A program made the position numbers and the translations under genes. From NCBI RefSeq assembly GCF_035440685.1, contig NZ_DAORMW010000022.1: a stretch of DNA of 64,000 nt; one strand, written 5' to 3'. Positions 9,173 through 17,772 of this stretch are shown here, in pieces. The notes beneath the pieces are model-generated. The model searched no databases, was not told the origin of the DNA, and saw nothing but the letters and a program-made list of their open reading frames with translations. The first letter of the stretch is position 1. Each line of letters begins with the position of its first letter. The DNA is from Accumulibacter appositus (GTDB lineage: Bacteria; Pseudomonadota; Gammaproteobacteria; Burkholderiales; Rhodocyclaceae).

Positions 9173-9720
9173 ATCGTAGACTCCATGACGCTCCCTGCGT
9201 GTCAGTGCCCGGCTTGTCGCTGGACTGCATGCGTTGTTATGCAGAGGTTAGCAGCAATGACGAGGCGAGTATCAAGATGTGGGGCAATCCCTAGTTTCAC
9301 TTGCCGCCCCTATTCCAGTATCGCATTTAAGCGGCCGCATGCTGAATTGCGACGACAGCGGCTTAACGACAGTTGGCACGCATTTCCCTTTAAATGAACG
9401 AGCAGACATGAGCGACTGCTTTTCGGCAGCGAGATTGGCGACTCGAAAGTCTGCAACGGCTCGGCAGTTCCAGTTCGCAGGATGGAGAAGCTGCCTCTCG
9501 TCGCAGCCTGGCGAGTGAGCGACAGGTAACCGTCGCATTGCGACTCCACAGGCAGCTGCTGGCGAATGGCGGCAGAGGCCGAGGCGCTGTCACCGATATC
9601 GATCGCCCGACGGTCTCATTTGTACTGCGATGCTGACATTCAGTGACGTAGCCATGACACTGGCAATCAACGGGCACCTTTTTTTGGCGAATCGCACCGA
9701 TCTCTTAGCGGGGTAATGCC
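9173..9720. other. Intergenic stretch between cargo block and transfer genes
   Basis: About 550 bases with several short frames on both strands, none with a good ribosome site or a recognisable product. The composition is mixed and it may be a patchwork of remnants at the right junction of the cargo block. It probably also contains the promoter of the leftward ABC operon. A T-rich run (about 9680-9686) lies close to the 3' end of the DUF4400 gene but no convincing stem precedes it. Confidence 0.4.
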
Positions 9721-10344
9721 TCATCCACGTCGGTGAAAACACCCCAGCGCCCGTCCGGCCAGCACGCCGACCACTAACGGGACGCAAGGCAGCAGCAGCG
9801 GATGCAACGTCACCGGCAGCACGAAGCCGATGACCGTCGCGCAGAGGATCACGATCCCCAGGCTGGCGTACAGCGCGAACATCTCGGGATCGTGTTGCAG
9901 GAACTCCTTGGCCTTGATGGCCCGCGCCAATCCGCCGTCGACGACGGAAGCCAAAGCGAATACGGCCAGCCACGGTAGCCATTCGAGCAGGGTGGAGAGT
10001 CGATAGCTGGCGAGCAGGAGCAGCGCGTCGACGGCACGGAAGTAGGCATTGTTGAAGAGGCGCTGGTTGACCGAGGACATCTCCCGGGACACCGCGCCGT
10101 TCACGCCGGCTGGCGAAGGCGCATCCTTCGCGGCAGGAATCGGCGTGACCTGGGCCGTCGCATCTTGCATGCTCATCGCCCGATCCAGCATGCGGGTGGC
10201 GGGCTCGGCGCCCCAGTAGGCGGTGGCCGCCTCGTGCTCGGCGCGTAGCTGTGCGAGGAAGCGCTCTGGGGGATGGGCCGACGGCACGTACAGCACCAGG
10301 ACCAGCAGGGCGAGTAACGACAGCACGGCGACGGCGCGGATCAT
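9721..10344 (-). CDS. DUF4400 conjugation membrane protein
   Basis: A 207-residue integral membrane protein. There is one hydrophobic segment at residues 3-20, a soluble region rich in A/E/R, then three membrane segments between about 110 and 200 (around LEWLPWLAVFALASVV, LGIVILCATVIGFVL and LLLPCVPLVVGVLAG). This layout and the position directly after traD match the DUF4400 proteins of ICEs (s043 in SXT-like elements). Its ATG overlaps the traD stop (ATGA). It probably works with the coupling protein at the inner membrane; its exact role is not established. Confidence 0.8.
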   Translation of the reverse strand: MIRAVAVLSLLALLVLVLYVPSAHPPERFLAQLRAEHEAATAYWGAEPATRMLDRAMSMQDATAQVTPIPAAKDAPSPAGVNGAVSREMSSVNQRLFNNAYFRAVDALLLLASYRLSTLLEWLPWLAVFALASVVDGGLARAIKAKEFLQHDPEMFALYASLGIVILCATVIGFVLPVTLHPLLLPCVPLVVGVLAGRALGCFHRRG

Positions 10345-12248
10345 GCGGCCGCCTTTGCCGGGGTGTGGCGCGAATCCGCATCGGGATCCAGGATCGGAAA
10401 CCGCCCCTTGATGATCCGACCGCCCGACACCGAGGCGAAGTACTGGAGGTTGGGCAGCTTCCCGAGCACGTCGGCTGGCACCATCTCCTCGAAGCTCTCG
10501 GTGAGTTGCGCGGAATAGCTCGACGAGAAGTCGCCGAGGTGGGCGTCCGACCCGTGGCTCAGGCCTACCCGCACCGTATGAATCGCCGTCTTGCCGAAGG
10601 TCTCGACCACGAAGTCCTGGGTCGGCCGGTCCTTGGTGCGCAGTGCGATCAGGTTGTTGAGGTTGCCCAGCGCCATGCGCGCCGCGTCCTCGCTGCCCAG
10701 CCGCTTGGCGAGGTCCGCCAGGGTCTGCATCGCGCAGGTGGTGAAGATGCCGCCCTCGGCACCCTTGTTGAGGATCTCGATCAGCGGCTGGTTGATGACG
10801 TTCGAGACCTCGTCGACGAAGAGCGCGATGCGCCGGTAGCCGCCGAGGTTGTAGCGCATGCCGGCGCGCGCTGCCTGATCGGCCAGTGCGAGGGCGCCGA
10901 TGGCCGAGGCGACGGACGGATCGGGCAGCGAGTCGAGGCACATGTAGAGCACATGACCAGCGCGTTCGATCTTTTCGAAATTCATGATTGGCCGGGTGTC
11001 GCCAGCGTCGAAAGGGTCGGGAGAGAGGCTGCGGCCCAGGTCGCCCGACGTCAGCATAGACAGGATGGGCAGCAGGTTGGCGGTGATCTTTTGGTAGTGC
11101 TCGCGATTGTGGCGGAAGGTTCGCACCTGGGCATCGATCACCTTGTTGCGCTGGTTCTGGGCGATGTGGTGCTCGTAGTAGGCGACGAAGGCCATCAGGT
11201 CGGCGCTGGCCGCCTCCGACGGTCGCTTCAGGTTACCGCGCTGGGCGTCGTGCAACAGCTTCTTCATCTCGGGCAGTTCGCGCCAGCCGACGCCCAGGGT
11301 CTGATCGTAGAAGCGGCGCATCGAGCCCTCCAGCACCGGCTCGATGCCGCCCTCGATGTACTTGGTCAGCTTCATCAGGTTCGGCCGTTCTTCGATCTCG
11401 ACCAGGCCCTGCACTACGACATTGACGGCATCCCAGCCGAAGGCCGAGAAGGCGCCGGCCGTGTCCGGCGGCATGATCGACTGGATACGCGAGGCGATCT
11501 CGGTGGGTTTCTGCCAGTTGAAGGTGAAATCCAGCCGTACCCCCCGCTCCGGGAATGCCGGGTGGAATTCCATGAAGGTGTCCGGCTCGCGGTAGTCCGC
11601 GCAGGCGCGTTCCACGACCCGTTTGAGCCGGCGGCTGTTCTTCGGGTCGATGACGATCACGACGTCGCCGCGCCGGATCGCCTGGGTGATCAGGTTGGCC
11701 AGTGCCACGCCCTTGCCGGACTGGGTGGTCCCGACCAGAAGCGTGCCGCCCTCGAAGTTCTGCAGCGGCCGGTGCAACGGGCCTTCCTTCGGTTCGACGC
11801 CGTGGATATATGGCAGACCGATCTCGGCGTCCGGCTGGGGCTTGCTGTCGTAGCCCAAGAGCTGTAGGAGGCGCGGCGATACTGCGAACTCCCGATAGTC
11901 TATCTTGGCCAGTTCGTAGAGCCGCTGCGAATGCACCGGCTGCCATTCGAAGCCGAAGCCCAGGAACACTAAGGCCGGATCCTGGCACCATCGAGCCAGG
12001 TCGTCGGTGCCGACGACCTCGATGCCCCGTCCGCCGAGGGAGGCGCGCAAGACCAGCGTGCGCAGTGCTTGGGCGACCCGCAACACGCCCATTGCGAAGC
12101 AGACGAACGCAAGCGGCAGGGCCAATTGGCGGGGGAGGGCACCAGTGACGCCGACTCCGACGAAATAGAGCAGCGCCAGCCACCAGGCGATGCCGGCATA
12201 GACCTCGTAGGCCCGGCGCCAGGGCATCTCGTAGCGGCGTACCAGCAT
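10341..12248 (-). CDS. traD: Conjugative coupling protein TraD (type IV coupling ATPase)
   Basis: A 635-residue coupling ATPase. Two hydrophobic segments lie in the first 75 residues (YAGIAWWLALLYFVGVGV and LALPLAFVCFAMGVL), anchoring it in the inner membrane. Walker A is GTTQSGKG near residue 190 and Walker B is IALFVDEVS near residue 490; a glutamine/arginine-rich C-terminal motor region follows. The protein delivers the relaxosome to the secretion channel using ATP. Sequence style and the position after traI match the SXT/TOL subfamily. Start 12248 has GGAGG nine bases upstream and lies next to the traI stop. Confidence 0.93.
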   Translation of the reverse strand: MLVRRYEMPWRRAYEVYAGIAWWLALLYFVGVGVTGALPRQLALPLAFVCFAMGVLRVAQALRTLVLRASLGGRGIEVVGTDDLARWCQDPALVFLGFGFEWQPVHSQRLYELAKIDYREFAVSPRLLQLLGYDSKPQPDAEIGLPYIHGVEPKEGPLHRPLQNFEGGTLLVGTTQSGKGVALANLITQAIRRGDVVIVIDPKNSRRLKRVVERACADYREPDTFMEFHPAFPERGVRLDFTFNWQKPTEIASRIQSIMPPDTAGAFSAFGWDAVNVVVQGLVEIEERPNLMKLTKYIEGGIEPVLEGSMRRFYDQTLGVGWRELPEMKKLLHDAQRGNLKRPSEAASADLMAFVAYYEHHIAQNQRNKVIDAQVRTFRHNREHYQKITANLLPILSMLTSGDLGRSLSPDPFDAGDTRPIMNFEKIERAGHVLYMCLDSLPDPSVASAIGALALADQAARAGMRYNLGGYRRIALFVDEVSNVINQPLIEILNKGAEGGIFTTCAMQTLADLAKRLGSEDAARMALGNLNNLIALRTKDRPTQDFVVETFGKTAIHTVRVGLSHGSDAHLGDFSSSYSAQLTESFEEMVPADVLGKLPNLQYFASVSGGRIIKGRFPILDPDADSRHTPAKAAA

Positions 12249-12249
12249 C

Positions 12250-13926
12250 TCAGCTTCCCTCCGCCGGTGGCGCGGCAAAGCCCGCCAGATCGAGTCCGCT
12301 CACGCAGCGTGGGTCCAGCACGATGCCGACGGTGGGGTTGCCGTTGAATTCGCGCGAGAGCGTCGGCGGGCCGTTGCGGTTTGGTTTCACCAGCAGGTTC
12401 GCCTCGGTGAGGGCACGCATGGCGAGGGATGGCTGGACGCCGCGCCGCCCGAATTCCTCCAGCGGTACGAATATTCCCTGGGCGACGGTGCACACGGTGG
12501 GCGGACCCATGCCATCGTTGAGCGTGCGAACGGCCTCGGCCAGGGCGTCGCGAACGACCGGGTTCAGACGCATCGGGGCTTGCAAGGCGAATGTTGCCGA
12601 AGGCGATGTCGTCGCCGGTTCCGGCGAGGGTGATCTGGGTGTTTCCTCGACCGGCGCCGTGCGTGCTTCATTGACGGTGGGCGGCTCGGGCGGCGGAATA
12701 AGCGACAACTGGGTGCCGCTCTTCACCGGTGCCAGCGGTGGCATGGATGGAGGCGTCTGCGGCGCAGTTGGCGCAGACGCATGCGCTGGCTTGAATTCCA
12801 GCGCCTGGGGCAGGGCCACGGGGGTTGGCTCGATTCCCGCGAGGAGAATGGCCGGGGCCGAGAGCTTGACGGCTTCGAGCGGAGCCTTGGCGCCGGACGG
12901 CTGGATGGACCAGGTCGCGCGGCCCGCCGCTGCCGCTTCGAACACGCCAGCGGCCAGCAGCAGTTCCAGCATGGTCTCGGGTGCCTTGGGAATGCCGGCC
13001 AGTTGGTCAGCCTCGAGCAACTGGTGGACATCCTCGGCGGCGCCGGGCCAGACCAGGAACAGACCATCCTGTCCGAACCATAGGCGGGACTTATCGCGGT
13101 TGGCCACCCAGGCCGAGTTGCCGCTGGTCAGCCGCCGCAGGGCATCGACGAGATAGCGTTCTAGGTGCGAGCCATATTGCGGCGAGCCGTAGCGGTCGGC
13201 ACTGGCGGCCAGGTTGCGGTCGATGACGAGCGCCAGCGAGCGGCGGACAAGTTCGTCGAGGATGTTGTGGTCGCGATAGACCGGGATGCCGCTGATGCTG
13301 GCCAGTAGGTGCGGCACGATGACCGCGTTGCCCTCGGACAGGTCGGCCATCACCGCAGGTGCCACCACATGGGGCAGCGCGAACAGGCCCAGGCCACGCG
13401 CCTCGACCGCCTGCGGGCGCCAGCGCAGGAAATAGCGCTCGCTGCCCCGGGTCGCCAGCCAGTCGGCCAGTGGCTGAAGGAAGGCCGGCCACGCCTCGCC
13501 AGCGGCATCGGTGACGATGATATGGCTCATCAGCCGGTGCAATTCGCAGCACAGCCCAGCGATGAAGGTCGCATGGCGCCAGCGCGGCTCAAGTTGCCGG
13601 CGTGCCGAGATGCTCATGCGCCCCGAGAAAATGTGTGCGTCGGTGCCTTGCAGGCTGAAGAACGCTGTCTCGAGGCCGAGCCGCAAGAGCCCACCCGGCT
13701 TGCTGAAATAGTTGTCGGCGGTCGCCGGCAGGAGATGCACGCAGGCGGCATAGCGGCGCACCAGCATCAGGACATCGCGCTCGAAGCTGTCGCGGTCGAT
13801 GCCGTAACACAGCTTGATGCGGGCGATCAGGTCCGCTTCGCCGGCCAGCAGATCATCGACCGGCACGGCGGCGAATCCTGGGTCGGAGGCGGGGTAAGCA
13901 GTGACAGGCGTTGGTGTGGTGGGCAT
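12250..13926 (-). CDS. traI: TraI_2-family conjugative relaxase (MobH type)
   Basis: A roughly 558-residue protein of the TraI_2 family. The N-terminal domain (about 30-330) contains NYFSKPGGLLRLGLETAF and WRHATFIAGLCCELHRLMSH, the region that in other MobH relaxases has a histidine cluster; here the first histidines are replaced by N/Y/F and only HRLMSH keeps histidines. A proline/alanine-rich linker (about 380-460) leads to a C-terminal TraI_2_C winged-helix domain. It is expected to nick the origin of transfer and start conjugation. The start is uncertain: ATG 13926 gives the cleanest N terminus, but ATGs at 13965 and 14034 are in frame. Confidence 0.85.
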   Translation of the reverse strand: MPTTPTPVTAYPASDPGFAAVPVDDLLAGEADLIARIKLCYGIDRDSFERDVLMLVRRYAACVHLLPATADNYFSKPGGLLRLGLETAFFSLQGTDAHIFSGRMSISARRQLEPRWRHATFIAGLCCELHRLMSHIIVTDAAGEAWPAFLQPLADWLATRGSERYFLRWRPQAVEARGLGLFALPHVVAPAVMADLSEGNAVIVPHLLASISGIPVYRDHNILDELVRRSLALVIDRNLAASADRYGSPQYGSHLERYLVDALRRLTSGNSAWVANRDKSRLWFGQDGLFLVWPGAAEDVHQLLEADQLAGIPKAPETMLELLLAAGVFEAAAAGRATWSIQPSGAKAPLEAVKLSAPAILLAGIEPTPVALPQALEFKPAHASAPTAPQTPPSMPPLAPVKSGTQLSLIPPPEPPTVNEARTAPVEETPRSPSPEPATTSPSATFALQAPMRLNPVVRDALAEAVRTLNDGMGPPTVCTVAQGIFVPLEEFGRRGVQPSLAMRALTEANLLVKPNRNGPPTLSREFNGNPTVGIVLDPRCVSGLDLAGFAAPPAEGS

Positions 13927-14005
13927 GACGGCACCGCGATGCCGAAAAGAATGCGAAGTGGCCATTCTTCTGCCGGCTACCCAGCCTGTCTCCTCGAAAC
14001 AGGGA

Positions 14006-14644
14006 CTATTCGGCAGGGGTATCGCCTTCGGCACCTGGGCTAAGCATGTGAAAGAGCGCCAGCATGCCCAGTTGGCGCTCCGCTATGTCGCAGGTGCGGC
14101 GGGCTGGGTAGGAAGCCTGGATGCGATGGTCCAGGTAGAAGCGTTCGAACAGCTTGCAGAACGGGCAGGCGTCGCCCGGGTATGCCACGGTGCCAACTGC
14201 TGCAATGAACTCGCAGCCGCAGCTTGGGCAGGTCAGCACGGACAACGTGGGTGCCGTAGCCAGCCAGATGCCGTCGATGTAGGAGATGAGGTTGAAGGCC
14301 CGGTCAAGGCTGATGCGGTAAGGCGGGAGCGTGGCAGCCTGGTATGCGCGGTAGGCAAGGACCAGGGCTTCGCCGGCGGCGAGTCCCTGGGTTCGCAACT
14401 GGTGGTACTTGGCGCCGATGAGGCAGGCGTCGGTGCGCAGAATGAGGTTGGCGCCGTGATACCACTCGGCCGAATCGGGGGCGCGTCCGCGGGGGATGGA
14501 CCGGGGATCGGGGAAGAAGAGAGACTGCACCTGCCGCGGCGGGATGCCGGTGATGAGGTGGATCGTCTTCAGTCGTGCGCCGAGCGCCGCCAACTGCTTC
14601 GCCAGTTGCATGGCGCGCAGGTGCCGGTCGCCACGGGTCGGCAT
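14006..14644 (-). CDS. FlhC-type transcriptional activator subunit
   Basis: A 212-residue FlhC homologue. The C-terminal zinc site is intact: LTCPSCGCEF followed 17 residues later by CPFCKLF, the two Cys pairs that bind zinc in flagellar FlhC. Helical N-terminal regions match FlhC as well. In SXT ICEs (SetC) and IncC plasmids (AcaC) such proteins pair with an FlhD homologue to switch on transfer genes. It lies 12 bases after the FlhD-type gene and immediately before traI, so it probably activates this transfer arm. No flagellar gene is nearby, which argues against a flagellar role. Confidence 0.88.
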   Translation of the reverse strand: MPTRGDRHLRAMQLAKQLAALGARLKTIHLITGIPPRQVQSLFFPDPRSIPRGRAPDSAEWYHGANLILRTDACLIGAKYHQLRTQGLAAGEALVLAYRAYQAATLPPYRISLDRAFNLISYIDGIWLATAPTLSVLTCPSCGCEFIAAVGTVAYPGDACPFCKLFERFYLDHRIQASYPARRTCDIAERQLGMLALFHMLSPGAEGDTPAE

Positions 14645-14656
14645 GGGTCGTGGTTC

Positions 14657-14956
14657 CTACCGCCGGTTTTCCATCGGCATGGGCGGACGGACGAGCGCCA
14701 TGGGACCCACCAACGCGCGCGGCGTGCTCAGCAACGTCACCAGGTCGGCGCGCGGTGGAAACAGGGTCGTGTCGCCGACGTTGATTACCAAGGACCACAA
14801 CTCGTCGAGGCTAAGTTCTCGAAGATGGTTGGCTTGCGCCGTATTGAGACCGTACCTGCAGCAGGTCGAAGCGGGGTCATACTGGAGACCGGCGCGAATG
14901 ACGACCAGCACGTTCAGGTTGATCCATTCGACATCGGTAAGTGTCACGCGACTCAT
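14657..14956 (-). CDS. FlhD-type transcriptional activator subunit
   Basis: A 99-residue all-helical protein resembling FlhD: LTDVEWINLNVLVVIRAGLQYDP, a middle segment RYGLNTAQANHLRELSLDELW that fits the DNA-binding helices, and an FPPR-containing C terminus. With the FlhC-type gene downstream it should form a heteromeric activator. Start 14956 has GGAG about ten bases upstream; an in-frame start 45 bases earlier lacks this. An AT-rich stretch about 110-145 bases upstream is the probable promoter region. It is comparable to SetD/AcaD; low similarity to flagellar FlhD is expected. Confidence 0.82.
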   Translation of the reverse strand: MSRVTLTDVEWINLNVLVVIRAGLQYDPASTCCRYGLNTAQANHLRELSLDELWSLVINVGDTTLFPPRADLVTLLSTPRALVGPMALVRPPMPMENRR

Positions 14957-15061
14957 GGTCTTGTACTCCGGTTGGCCCTGGAGCGGCTGGTGCCTCGGCA
15001 TCGATGGTGGAAAGCCTCATGAGCGATCCGGCGCGATGGCCCGGTCAGAGCGAGGAGGCAG

Positions 15062-15102
15062 CATATTTTTTGTTGACATTAAATAGCAATAGCATTTTAT
15101 GA
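15062..15102. promoter_or_regulatory. AT-rich promoter region upstream of the FlhD/FlhC-type genes
   Basis: A 40-base AT-rich island in high-GC sequence. On the plus strand TTGACA (15073-15078) is followed after 16 bases by TTTTAT (15095-15100). The minus strand offers looser matches (TATTTA as -10) pointing toward the activator genes. Direction is therefore unsettled: it may drive the leftward activator operon, a short rightward transcript, or both. The remaining sequence 14957-15424 shows no gene; a 22-codon frame at 15099 is not convincing. Confidence 0.4.
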
Positions 15103-15381
15103 AAAACGTGGTAGTGGCTCGTCTTGCCACACGCAAGGCCCGATTGAAGCCATCGCTTGAGGAATAGTGCCGCCACCGTGTGGACTGCTTGAGCTGTTTG
15201 GCATATAGCTATGGGCCGATGAGAAAATGACTTCGACGAGCGGGCCAAGACCAACGATGAAGCCAAAGCGGCTACTCAGCACGAAGGCCGCCCTACTGCG
15301 CCGGTGGAGGGGCCGCCACCACACGATCTGATGCTGTGGCGGCGCGCCGTCGGTATTATGGTATTGGAATGATGAAGGCCG

Positions 15382-15403
15382 GGCCGGGGTGGACACCCCG
15401 GCC
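15382..15403. terminator. Strong GC hairpin after the DUF932 gene
   Basis: A perfect 10-base inverted repeat (GGCCGGGGTG / CACCCCGGCC) with a two-base centre lies about 20 bases beyond the stop of the leftward DUF932 gene, and imperfect pairing continues outward. The expected T-run is weak on the minus strand, so efficient Rho-independent termination is only likely, not certain. Confidence 0.5.
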
Positions 15404-15424
15404 GGCTTTCAGCGATTTTCTGGA

Positions 15425-16489
15425 TCAGGCCGCTTCCGCCAACCCTTTCCACTCATGGGCCGGCAAGTCGATCAGCCGGCCGCCCAATGCTTCGAACTCC
15501 GTCGCGCGGTCGTAGTCCTCGACCTCCTGACTGTAATGCGTCACCGCATTGACCAGCCCGTAGCCGGACAACTGGCCCTCGGCAATCAGATGGCGCAGCA
15601 CGCCGGCGCGCTCGTTGTCGTTCAGCGTGTAGCGTTGGGCCAGCACCTCGACCGTCTTCACCGGGTCTCCCACCAGCGGGATGTGAAGCGTCTTCTGCAT
15701 CTTCTGCGCCGTCTGGCGGAAGGTCGCCTCCGACACTGCCGCCTGCACCACGTCGCGCACCTTGAGGAAGAAGGCCTTGTCGTCGGCGCGCAAGGTGTCG
15801 TCCTGGTAGACCTGGATGCGTTCATCCTCGCCGCCGAGCGCGCGTCCCACGTGGGTTTTGCGCAGCGAGCGGTCGGCAGCGATCAAGCCATTGCTGCACA
15901 CCAGTCGGAACAGCAGCGGCTGCACCGACAGCGTCCCCTGGCCGACCTCCGAGTTCGAGATCACGACCCCGGCCTGAACCACATCGCCGGGCGCCATCTC
16001 GTATTTCAGGCGTGGCGTGATGCACTTCAGGTACATCTTCGTCTCGGTCAGTTCGACCGATTCGAAGCGTACCTCGGGCAGTTGCTGCAGGATGGGCAGC
16101 ACGCTCTCGGCCAGGTCGAAGTTGTCCAGGCGGCGGTAGCGATCCGACAACACGGCGCGCACCTGACCGTCCAGGGTGCGCAGCATGCGCCGCTCTTCCT
16201 CGCTCTGCAGCCAGGTGTTCACGTTGCGATCGAGCAGGGCCGGCTGGTCTTCGCGCATGCGCTCGAAATAGGCATACGGGATTTTCAGCTTGTCCGCCAA
16301 CTGGCGACGCGCCAAGGGCGTGACGCCGTAGTGCACCGGGCTGCCGCCTTCCTCGATGACGAGTCGGGTGCTTCCCAGATCGTCGGTGGCATGACGCACC
16401 AGCGTCGACGGCACGATCAAGTCCTTCTTCGAATGCAGCTGGCGCTCCAGTTCCTGGGCCAGGCTGACGAGAGAACGTCCGTTTTTCAC
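15425..16489 (-). CDS. DUF932 protein (phage/plasmid-like)
   Basis: A 354-residue DUF932 protein, common on plasmids, phages and ICEs and of unknown function. The family pattern is visible: YGVTPLARRQLADKLKIPYAYFERM near residue 65, VRAVLSDRYRRLDNFDLAE near 120, then a long helical C-terminal part. Start GTG 16489 is chosen because AAGGAG stands five bases upstream; the longer upstream open frame overlaps the hairpin array and looks non-coding. It is followed by a strong hairpin, so it probably ends the primase/GHKL transcription unit or has its own promoter. Confidence 0.85.
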   Translation of the reverse strand: MKNGRSLVSLAQELERQLHSKKDLIVPSTLVRHATDDLGSTRLVIEEGGSPVHYGVTPLARRQLADKLKIPYAYFERMREDQPALLDRNVNTWLQSEEERRMLRTLDGQVRAVLSDRYRRLDNFDLAESVLPILQQLPEVRFESVELTETKMYLKCITPRLKYEMAPGDVVQAGVVISNSEVGQGTLSVQPLLFRLVCSNGLIAADRSLRKTHVGRALGGEDERIQVYQDDTLRADDKAFFLKVRDVVQAAVSEATFRQTAQKMQKTLHIPLVGDPVKTVEVLAQRYTLNDNERAGVLRHLIAEGQLSGYGLVNAVTHYSQEVEDYDRATEFEALGGRLIDLPAHEWKGLAEAA

Positions 16490-16568
16490 AGCAATCTCCT
16501 TGTCGGAAAAGAAAAGCGGAGACGGCATCACCCCTCGGGGGAAGCGCATCCCCGCCAGGGTCGATGAC

Positions 16569-16749
16569 GGACCGGCGGTTGCCGGTCCAGAAAGGGCGCG
16601 AGAAGTCGCGCCGGAACTCCAGGGCTGTCTTCGCGGCGCCGTGGGGCGCCGCCTGGTGTGACAACTACCAGTGGGGCAAACGGCCTTTTCACCGTCACCG
16701 CCTGATGCAGTGCCGCTGAAAAGGCGGGTGCAGCCAACCGGCCGCACCC
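16569..16749. repeat. Array of six consecutive hairpins
   Basis: The 270-base gap between the DUF932 and primase genes holds six inverted repeats in a row. Perfect 8-base stem at 16569-16588 (loop GGTT), perfect 7-base stem at 16595-16612 (loop GAAG), perfect 8-base stem at 16633-16652 (loop GTGG), 5-base stem at 16653-16671, 9-base stem at 16683-16725 (GCCTTTTCA / TGAAAAGGC, 25-base loop), and 6+3 base stem at 16726-16749. It may be a structured leader RNA, an attenuator or a replication/transfer site. No function can be assigned. Confidence 0.6.
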
Positions 16750-16761
16750 CTCATCAAACAT

Positions 16762-17772
16762 TCATGCCGCACGCGGCGCCTGGGCTTCCAGGCGTTGGCG
16801 CCAGACATCGGCCCAATCGGTGCCGGCATGCTTGGGCAGGAACACCCGCACCTGCCGCCGACCGCTATTTTTCTCGTCCCGCTTCAACCGGCGCGCCAGG
16901 GCGAAGGCAAAGGCCTGGCCGGCGAAGTCGCCATCGGCATCGTTGTCGGCATAGATGCAGACCTTGCGCACCGTGTCCGGCAGCCACAGCTTCTCCAGAT
17001 TGCCGGCGTTGAGCCCGGCCCAGACCGGTTTTCCGGTCGCCAGATGCAAGGCGAGGCCGGTCTCGATACCTTCGCTGATCGCCAGTTCCTCGGTCGCATC
17101 GAACAAGCGGACCGCGGCGCCGTTGATCCCGGCCGAGAGCACCTTTTTCGCATCGAGCGCCGCGAGCTTGCCGCCGTCCCGAAGATAGGTCCGGTGCAGC
17201 GTCACGGCGTGGCCGTCGGCACCCTGAATGCAGGCCAACATCGCCGGGTACTCGGCCACCTTGCGCGACTTGCCGGCGGCTTCCTTCTGGTAATAGCCGA
17301 GGGCAGGGTGGAAGCGCAGCACCTTCGGATACACCGGCAGGGCGAGACCCCGCCCGCTCAGGTAGCGATCGACTTCGTCGCCCACCGTCACCGGCCGGGC
17401 TTCGTTCCAGATGCGCTGGGCCAGCTTCTTCATGCGCTCGGCCGAAGGCTCACAGCTTCGGGACGGTGCCGTCACCGGCATCATCCCCAGGCAGCGCTCG
17501 ACGTCACGCAGCGCCGTGTTGAAGTCCACGCCCATGACGGCTTGCAGCAACTTGAAGCCGCCACCCGGACCGCACTGGCGGCAGTGGTAGTTCCCCTCGC
17601 CGAACTTGTCGGTGTACTGGAACCGATCGGTGCCACCGCACAACGGGCAAGGCAGGTTGCGCCGCTTGAGGATCCGTTCATCCACGCCCAGGCTCGCCAG
17701 GATTTCCGTCCACCGGCCATGGGCACGCTGCTTGACCGCTTCGATGCGGGCCGCGTACTCACGATCCTGCAT
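16762..17772 (-). CDS. Zinc-ribbon/Toprim DNA primase
   Basis: A 336-residue primase of the phage/plasmid type. Residues 35-65 carry a zinc ribbon (CPLCGG...YHCRQCG); the C-terminal half contains a Toprim domain with the glutamate in ISEGIETGLAL and the acidic IYADNDADGD. The order and size match primases with a Prim_Zn_Ribbon domain fused to Toprim but without a helicase domain. It may support lagging-strand synthesis after transfer or autonomous replication. Start 17772 overlaps the end of the GHKL ATPase gene by 14 bases, implying coupled translation. Confidence 0.85.
   Translation of the reverse strand: MQDREYAARIEAVKQRAHGRWTEILASLGVDERILKRRNLPCPLCGGTDRFQYTDKFGEGNYHCRQCGPGGGFKLLQAVMGVDFNTALRDVERCLGMMPVTAPSRSCEPSAERMKKLAQRIWNEARPVTVGDEVDRYLSGRGLALPVYPKVLRFHPALGYYQKEAAGKSRKVAEYPAMLACIQGADGHAVTLHRTYLRDGGKLAALDAKKVLSAGINGAAVRLFDATEELAISEGIETGLALHLATGKPVWAGLNAGNLEKLWLPDTVRKVCIYADNDADGDFAGQAFAFALARRLKRDEKNSGRRQVRVFLPKHAGTDWADVWRQRLEAQAPRAA

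Noticed and set aside
10251..11867. 538-codon open frame on the plus strand across traD
   Set aside because: It is fully antisense to a clear TraD ATPase; high GC content keeps the opposite frame open. Its product is low-complexity D/G/R/V-rich with no motif.
15099..15167. 22-codon frame downstream of the TTGACA promoter
   Set aside because: Too short, no ribosome site and no similarity; the transcript, if any, may be non-coding or run the other way.
15389..16567. 392-codon plus-strand frame opposite the DUF932 gene
   Set aside because: Antisense to a recognised family; composition is that of a reverse-frame shadow.
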